From assembly GCA_021018815.1 (NCBI GenBank), contig JAITYX010000004.1, positions 8,503,501 to 8,567,500 of the forward strand: a stretch of 64,000 bases of DNA, written 5' to 3'. Position 1 is the stretch's first letter, and the number at the start of each line of letters is the position of its first letter. Below the pieces are notes generated by a model. That model was not told where the DNA came from, ran no database searches, and saw nothing but the letters and a program-made list of their open reading frames with translations. The position numbers and the translations under genes are program-made. Positions 57,823 through 64,000 of this stretch are shown here, in pieces. Source of the DNA: Talinum fruticosum. Taxonomy: Eukaryota; Streptophyta; Magnoliopsida; Caryophyllales; Talinaceae.

Positions 57823-58230
57823 ACAGCTTCTAAGTTGGTTAGTTATTGTCAAGGTGCTCATCACATTTGGGCTTTTGTTGGGTTATGTATAGTGGAGTCT
57901 TGCTTTTTATTGATTATCTATACTGTTTATGGTTCCTATGATGAGTGTCATCTCCTTGATGAGAATAGTTGCAGCCACTTTGCTAAAGAGCTTGTCAGTT
58001 TTACTGCCCCTCTTTTTATTATAATGGCGCTTTTGATCTTTTGTGATGCCCCCTTCCTGGGCTGGAAGCCAGAAACAACTACGTTACCTGGTACAATGAA
58101 AGTCGATGATGAAAAAACATGTGTTTCTGAGACTAACGTTTTAACGATTTTTTTGTTCATGTTTTCGGGTTGTATTATTGGGGTAGTCCTTTACTTGCAC
58201 TTGGTTTTAGCTTCTGGAATGGTTACGTAA
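57823..58230 (+). CDS. Unrecognised membrane-protein-like ORF, possibly a terminal exon
   Basis: An open frame of about 130 codons, stop at 58228-58230. No ATG starts it. The frame opens after an acceptor-like TTTGGTACAG (57817-57826), so it may be a last exon or a fragment. It has three hydrophobic segments: WAFVGLCIVESCFLLIIYTV, a second around APLFIIMALLIFCDAPFLGW, and a third around LTIFLFMFSGCIIGVVLYLH. Six cysteines include a loop DECHLLDENSC. I do not recognise the family. It lies between two LINE remnants with no neighbouring exon identified, so it may be a relic. Confidence 0.35.
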   Translation, partial: TASKLVSYCQGAHHIWAFVGLCIVESCFLLIIYTVYGSYDECHLLDENSCSHFAKELVSFTAPLFIIMALLIFCDAPFLGWKPETTTLPGTMKVDDEKTCVSETNVLTIFLFMFSGCIIGVVLYLHLVLASGMVT

Positions 58231-58683
58231 TTTATTTTCATGACTATACTCTTTCGTTTTTGCTTAATGTTTTGGTTTTTGGATCCAAGCCGAGCATCTA
58301 ATTTTTGGGTTTAAGAGACACATGTTCAAGGTGCTCAGCTTGGACAAGACGTATTTTATGTCTTATCTATCTTTTTGATACTGTCAATTTATATATATTT
58401 ATTCTATTTTCATACTGTTTGGTTAAGTATGATTATAACATTTGGGCGAGAGGAATTTCAGTCTCCACCGAGATTCCCAAGGCTTTTATCTGACCAATCC
58501 CGTAAGGGGTCGAATCTTGCTTTGCAAGCCGAATATTTTCCATTTTTGCATGATGATTGATGTCTGGTATGTAGTAAGTTTCTACCTCAATTGTAAGGAT
58601 TATTAGGGTGATGTTATAAGTTTTTTATGAAATAGTTTGTTAGAATGTTTAAGGTAAGAAAAACACCAAGTTAAACAAAAATT
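58231..58683. other. Non-coding spacer
   Basis: AT-rich. A 61-codon open stretch (58375-58560) with no recognisable content. Confidence 0.45.
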
Positions 58684-61600
58684 TTGATTTTGAATCGGAA
58701 AATATGGCCAGAAACTTTATTCTTGAGCAAGACAATGACTAATGGAGATAGCAAAGAAAAAATTATCTCAATCCTGGGTTATGAATGTATGATCATTTTG
58801 ACTATGTTCTACCACACAATTATAGTGGGGGAATGTAGGTCTTGTGAAACAATAGTAATATTACGACGACTAATATTCTTATTAAAGATCATCGGACTAT
58901 ACATATGCATGTTTTTGATAAGGTTATCCAAAAATAATGTATCGCAATGGTGATTTACGAACCGAATCAAGCAATTGACAAGCTTGTCTTTTGGAACTAC
59001 TTATATGAGCTTAACTAACTTATTAATTTTCCATGGTGTATTATTGGTGATTTTAATAAAAAGGAATGTTTGAATGAAAAGGTTGGGGGACAACAGTTAT
59101 CATTCAATAATGTGTAGCGTATGAGAGACTTTCTCTCTAATATCCAAGGTGAGAGTATTCCTTCTGCTGACATATTTTTTTGTGGAAGAATTTTTAAGGG
59201 GTCACCTTATGTACGAAAGGCTGGATAGAGCCATTGCTCACACGGATCGGAGAAATTTGTACCCTAATTGTTATGTTTCACATGATCCTTTCTCGTGTTC
59301 AAACCGCAGTTACATAATGTTAAACACTAATCCAAAAACTCTACAAAGCATCGTGGTCGAAATTTTTAGGTTTCAAAATCACCTGGTCTAGTTATGCTTG
59401 AAGTCAATAAGATTATCCAACAATAGTGGAATGGAAATTTTCAAGGAACGTTTATGTTTAAGGTAATGGTAAACTAAAGAATGTTCAAAGCTTAAGCAAT
59501 GGGCTATCAAAGTTTGCAGTAACTAGGCCCGATGCTCGGGTGTTTCACACCCCACCTTTCGGCTCACGAACCTCAGCCTACCTTTACTTCAAGTAAATCT
59601 CACTTTTAGCCCGCTAGTACCCCGCCTTGTCGGCTACTTCTATACTCTTGTTTTCAATAGATAGCTCTCGGAGGGTTGAGAAAAATTCAAGTTTGTCACA
59701 AAAAGTGGAAGACAGATTATTATCGAACCTTGTAACCTTAGACTAATTCTTTGGCATTCTTGGATGATTAAACAAAGAAAAACACCGATGTTGTTCAATC
59801 GGAAGTACTGGAAAAATTCTATAGGAAAGAATGTGGCTGACTAAAAGTGATAAAAATTATAATTTCTTTCATCGTTATTGCACTTTCGTAAAACAAAAAT
59901 GAACATTCTTAAAATTAAAGATGAGTTAGGTATGTGGATCAATGATAAGGCGGATATTGAACGAAGTTTGTTGCTGACTTCACCCATAGATTTAAATCCC
60001 AAGCGGGACCCAATAGACAGACTTTGAACATCAATTTGCCAACATTATTATCTAATGATGAAAACAGATCTGCTTCGTTCTTCCCGTGTCCCCATATGAG
60101 ATTAAGACTGTTATTTTTCAAATGAATCCAACAAAAGCTCATGATCCCGATGGTTTTGGAGCTAAATTTTTGAGCAAGCACTGGGACATTATGGGGAATG
60201 ATATTACTAATTTCATTATGGACTTCTTTAATCATGACAAATTATTGAAAGAAGTCAATCATACCTTCATCGTTTTAATTCCGAAAGTTACAAGCCCTTC
60301 CTTAACTTCACATTTCGAGGCTAATTAGTTTGTTCAATAGCCTATATAAGATCACAAAAATTCTTGTTAGTAGATTAAGACCTGTTCTATGAAGTATTGT
60401 TAGCCTTTACGAAAGTGCCTTTGCGCCAAATAAGGATATTCATAACAATATTCTTTGGGCATATGAATTCATTAATAAATTTGGGAATATTAAAGGTGAA
60501 CAAGTTTATATAAGACTTAAATTGGATATGAAATTTTTTAATGATAAAATCAAATGGGATTTTATATTTTCATGTCTAAAGGATATGAGCTTCCATTATA
60601 TTTGGATTAATTGGATACGTGAATGTATTACTTCAATAACGTATTCTATTGTCATTAATGATGAATCTTATGGTTTTTTCCGACCATATAGAGGACTTAG
60701 GTAAGGTGACCCCTGTCTTCATATTTGTTTGTCTTTTGTATGGACTGTTTGACGTGTAGGCTTCATCTTGCTACTATGCATCATAAATCGGGGATTGTAA
60801 TTAAAATAGCCCACAATCACGTGAAAATACCCTATTTTGTTTTTGTCGATGATAGTCTTCTTTTTGTAAGACTAATTATGAGACGTGTTTCAAGCTTCAT
60901 AATATTCTGAATGACTTTTTTAATCAGTCGGGTCAACTCATTAATTTTCAAAAGTCAACTCCGATATTTTCTAAAAATGTTATGGCAGCGTATAGGAACA
61001 CAAGTATCCTCAATTTTAATATTCCACACGTGGATTCTTTGGGAAAATATTTAGGCAGATCTGTTTTTCGAGGAAGAGCTAATAGCTCTTCTTTTCTGGA
61101 TATCTTAACGAAAGCAGATAGTAAGTTGCGGAACCGGAAAGCTAATTCGCTTTCAAAGGTAGGTAGGGTCGTTCTTATTCAGTTTAATATTAAATCTTTA
61201 CTCGCTTATATATGATGCAAAGTTTCAAGTTACCAAAAAGCACGACTAACTAACTGGATAAAATTAACCGTGATTTTTTTTGTGGAAAAGATCCCAAGGT
61301 GTTAAAGGTTTACCAATGGTGGCTTGGGATAAAATATGCTCCTAAAAATTGGGAGGTTTAGGCCTTAGAAAAACATAAGCGGTTAGACAAGCCTTCCTAT
61401 GTAAACTCGTTTGGAAATATTTATATGAAGATGATAATTTTTGGGTGAAAAATTATGAGATCCATATATCCATTATCTATAAATTTTTCTCAAGGAAAAT
61501 AAAATCTTTGAACTATTGGATTTGGAAATGTTTACTCAAATAAATGACTCTTTTTAAAAGGGGGTTAAGATGGAAAATAAGTAATGACAAAACTACGAAA

Positions 61601-62890
61601 TTCTAGTATGATACATAGTGTGGTAATATACAATTATTGGATTATCATGACAGCGAGTAATCTAAATATTCCATCCTTGGATGCTACGATTCATTGAATG
61701 TATTATGCCAAAAAAGAGTATGACCTCGTACATCTTAATTCCTTTACGTCGGCCAATATTCGTCAAGTTATTAAGACTATCTCTTTACTGTTTATGATAT
61801 TGACGACTCTGCTTGTTAGGGTTTGTCTAGCGAGTGGTAAGTTTACTACTAAGTTTGCCATGGAATGCACATAATATTCCTTCTATCTCACCTACGTGTG
61901 AATTTGCTTGTATATGGAATATGAATTTGATGCCTAAATTGAAAATATTTTTGTGGCAAATAGGACACAATGCGTTATCCACATGGATAATCTTGCTAAA
62001 AGAGATTTAAATATTGACCCTAATTTGTCCGTTGTGTCAAGTTCATTGTGAATCAATTAATCATCTTTTTTCATAGTGTTCCTGTGTCATGGATACCTGG
62101 GACAAAGCTTTTTGACACAAGTGGTCGGAGGTGAATATAAGTCATTTGCGGAACTCCTCTTTGATTGATATTATTAATAGATTCACGAGTTTGAAAAAAC
62201 CAAATCAAATAATCTGAATGGTTCATTTGTTATGAAGTATATGAAAAAATAGGAATTATACTTGTTTTCAATAATGAAAGTTATAATACCAAACGACATA
62301 GGCATAATGGAGAGCGAGAGGGAGACTAGATTACCATTTCAATTCATATTCATTTTCCCACCCACCATTATCCACTTCTTCTACTTAGTTTGTTAGTTAG
62401 TACAAGCCACCAAGAGGATACATTAAAATCAACTTTGATGGATCGAAATCTTCTTCATCGGCGACAGGAGGATCCGTGATTAGAAGTTAGGATGGAAGGT
62501 TTATCCAAGTAAGGACAACAAATTTAGGACCGGCGTCTATGTTAATAGCGAAGTGTCCGCTATTAGAAACGACGTCAAAGCGACGAATGCAAGCAAGGTT
62601 TCGTTCAATTATTTTGGAAGGGGATAATCAAACTGTTATGGTGCCTTGGGAAATTCGGACACTCATTCAAGATACACGATGTTATCTGCGAAAGTGTAAC
62701 CATGTTCTTATTCATCATACATTCGGATAAAAGAATTTGGTTGTTGACTGGGTGACTAAATTTAGTCTTTGTATTTCTTCTTCCTTAATTTGATTATATA
62801 TCCCTTCTTCTTTATTTCTCTCAATTTTAACGAAGGATAACTTAGGCAAACTCCTTACAAAAAGGGTTATCGACTAGTTATTTTATTTAT
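58684..62890 (+). mobile_element. LINE (L1-type) pseudogene with RNase H, near full length
   Basis: AP-endonuclease remnant (ETLFLSKTMTNGDSKEKIIS, then GDFNKKECLNEKVGGQQLSF near 59050, then MYERLDRAIAHTDRRNLYPN). A GC-rich insert interrupts the linker (59524-59662). RT: AFQMNPTKAHDPDGFGAKFL-like block at 60086, HTFIVLIPKV, KWDFIFSCLKDMSFHYIWIN, catalytic FVFVDDSLLF near 60840, DSLGKYLGRSVFRGRANSSS, and SKVGRVVLIQFN. zf-RVT remnant at about 61920-62090, RNase H from about 62410 (GYIKINFDGSKSSS, ILEGDNQTVM), then a 3' tail and (AT)n. Many stops. Same family as the LINE at 42230 but more decayed. Confidence 0.82.
59524..59662. other. GC-rich insert in the LINE linker
   Basis: About 140 bp much richer in GC than its surroundings ('ggcccgatgctcgggtgttt', 'cccgctagtaccccgccttg'). 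By comparison with the LINE at 42230 the linker should read straight from SNF to RVEKNS, so this is an insertion. On the minus strand 'tagccgacaagg' and 'ggttcgtgagcc' weakly resemble pol III A and B boxes, but their spacing is too long for a confident SINE call. Confidence 0.45.
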
Positions 62891-62895
62891 AGTCT

Positions 62896-62898
<3 letters not shown>

Positions 62899-62971
<73 letters not shown>
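62899..62971. repeat. (AT)n microsatellite
   Basis: Uninterrupted AT run of about 36 units just after the LINE 3' tail, followed by four GTTT units. It may have grown from the LINE's terminal simple repeat. Confidence 0.95.
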
Positions 62972-62975
<4 letters not shown>

Positions 62976-62989
62976 TGTTTGTTTGTTTA

Positions 62990-63245
62990 CCAATACTCAT
63001 GCCAGGTACTAAGTTTACTTTTTCAGAACCTGACTTTGCTTTTTCAGAATCTGAGTCTGTTCTCAATATATATACAAATTCACAAAAAAGTAATATAATA
63101 CAATCGAATATATAGAAGAGATAAAAATAAAACTTAAATATAATACACAGAGGGCCTCAATTTTAACCGTTCAATTGACACATTAACCACATATATAGGT
63201 GCAAAACTAGTTTTTCCTACTTTGCAACACCAGTACCCAAAACTA
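62990..63245. other. Non-coding spacer
   Basis: AT-rich with an imperfect duplication around 'tttttcagaacctgactttg' / 'tttttcagaatctgagtctg' (about 63020-63058). No gene. Confidence 0.5.
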
Positions 63246-63253
63246 GGTGGAAA

Positions 63254-63923
63254 TAGGGATGACAGAAAAACCCAAATCCATTTAAAATCCGCAAAATCCG
63301 CCCCATTTAAAACCCGAATGGTTGTTAAAAAATTTTTAAAATGGATATGGGGCGGGTATGGTTAAAATGGGTATGGGGCGGGTATGGGTATGGGTTTAGG
63401 CTTCACCCGCCCCATACCCGCCCCATATAACACCCATAACCCATACCCGCAATACCCGTCTCGTACCCGCCCCAAACCCGCCCCACTTAAATACCCATAA
63501 CCCGTTTTGTTAATGGTTAAAAAAAAAAAAGTTGAGAAAAGTTGTTTATGATTGTGAAATGCTATAATGTACTAAATATGGATTATTTGTGATTGTACTA
63601 TAATGTACTAAATATGAATTATTTGTGATTGTGAAATGTTTATGTCATGTTAGCAAGGTCGTTGCACAACTACAACCTGCAAGTTTGTAAATTATTGATT
63701 TTTTTGGTTGAATTATGAGAACTATTAAATATGGGTTTAATATGGGTACTATTATTTTTAGTCTATTTATATCCAAATAAAACCCGCATACCCGCAAAAC
63801 CCGGTGGGTATGGGTATGGGTATGGATTTTTAACACCCAGTGGGTATGGGTACGTATTTTGAAAATGGGTATGGGTGTGGGTATAGGGAAACCCGCCCCG
63901 TACCCGCCCCATTGCCACCCCTA
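63254..63923. mobile_element. hAT-type MITE rich in GGGTATGGG-like repeats
   Basis: Ends TAGGGATGAC and, on the opposite strand, TAGGGGTGGC, both close to the hAT (Ac/Ds) terminal consensus. Perfect 8-bp duplication GGTGGAAA at 63246-63253 and 63924-63931. The interior is mainly GGGTATGGGGCGGGTAT-like repeats on one strand facing CCCGCCCCATACCCGCC-like repeats, with an AT-rich core, so it can fold back. No transposase. Confidence 0.82.
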
Positions 63924-64000
63924 GGTGGAAACCAAGTGCTTAACATCCCAATGAAAATTAAGGGTTTGTTCAAACTTACGTACAAAACACACATAAATAT

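Noticed and set aside
63300..63900. Telomere-like or minisatellite array (GGGTATGGG)
   Set aside because: The units are irregular, switch strand in the middle, and the whole is framed by hAT-like ends with an 8-bp TSD, so a transposable element is the better explanation.

Overview
This is eudicot-type plant nuclear DNA: AT-rich, with spliced genes (GT-AG introns), a BAHD acyltransferase pair, Ty1-copia elements primed by initiator-tRNA-Met, L1-type LINEs with RNase H, Mutator-like elements (MULEs), and Stowaway- and hAT-type MITEs. There is no bacterial or organellar signature. I cannot name the species.

The only convincing host genes are two tandem copies, both on the minus strand, of a BAHD acyltransferase of the coniferyl-alcohol-acyltransferase/HCT-like type. 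Copy 2 (exons 48799-49230, 37987-38461, 37180-37733) joins to an uninterrupted 486-codon frame with HXXXD and DFGWG motifs, although its first intron is 10.3 kb and holds an antisense LINE. Copy 1 (exons 3717-4145 and 617-1091) has the same splice sites, but its third exon is not in the window. The introns and promoters of the two copies are partly homologous, so this is a tandem duplication that later collected different transposons.

Between the two genes nearly everything is transposon, in two nested stacks. Stack A (4.7-12.1 kb) is a decayed Ty1-copia element in plus orientation. A non-autonomous MULE interrupts its reverse transcriptase/RNase H region (7360-9457) and a long solo LTR interrupts its RNase H (9628-11555). 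That solo LTR carries a foldback MITE. Stack B (13.6-35.9 kb) is deeper. A small LTR element with a nearly empty interior (13628-35937, TSD AGAGA) contains a MuDR-type MULE (14249-33877, TIRs about 190 bp). The MULE contains a SIRE-type copia element with an envelope-like ORF (17374-32915, TSD AAGAY). That copia element in turn contains a second LTR of its own family (28299-30273) inside gag and an inverted solo LTR (19311-20883, TSD AAAAC).

From 37 to 49 kb lies BAHD copy 2 with its LINE-bearing intron. From 49 to 64 kb there is AT-rich sequence with MITEs, microsatellites, two more LINE remnants (56.4-57.1 and 58.7-62.9 kb), one unrecognised membrane-protein-like ORF (57.8-58.2 kb), and a hAT-type MITE made largely of GGGTATGGG-like repeats (63254-63923).

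All transposon coding regions seen here carry stops or frameshifts. Domain calls come from reading the translations by eye. No database search was possible.
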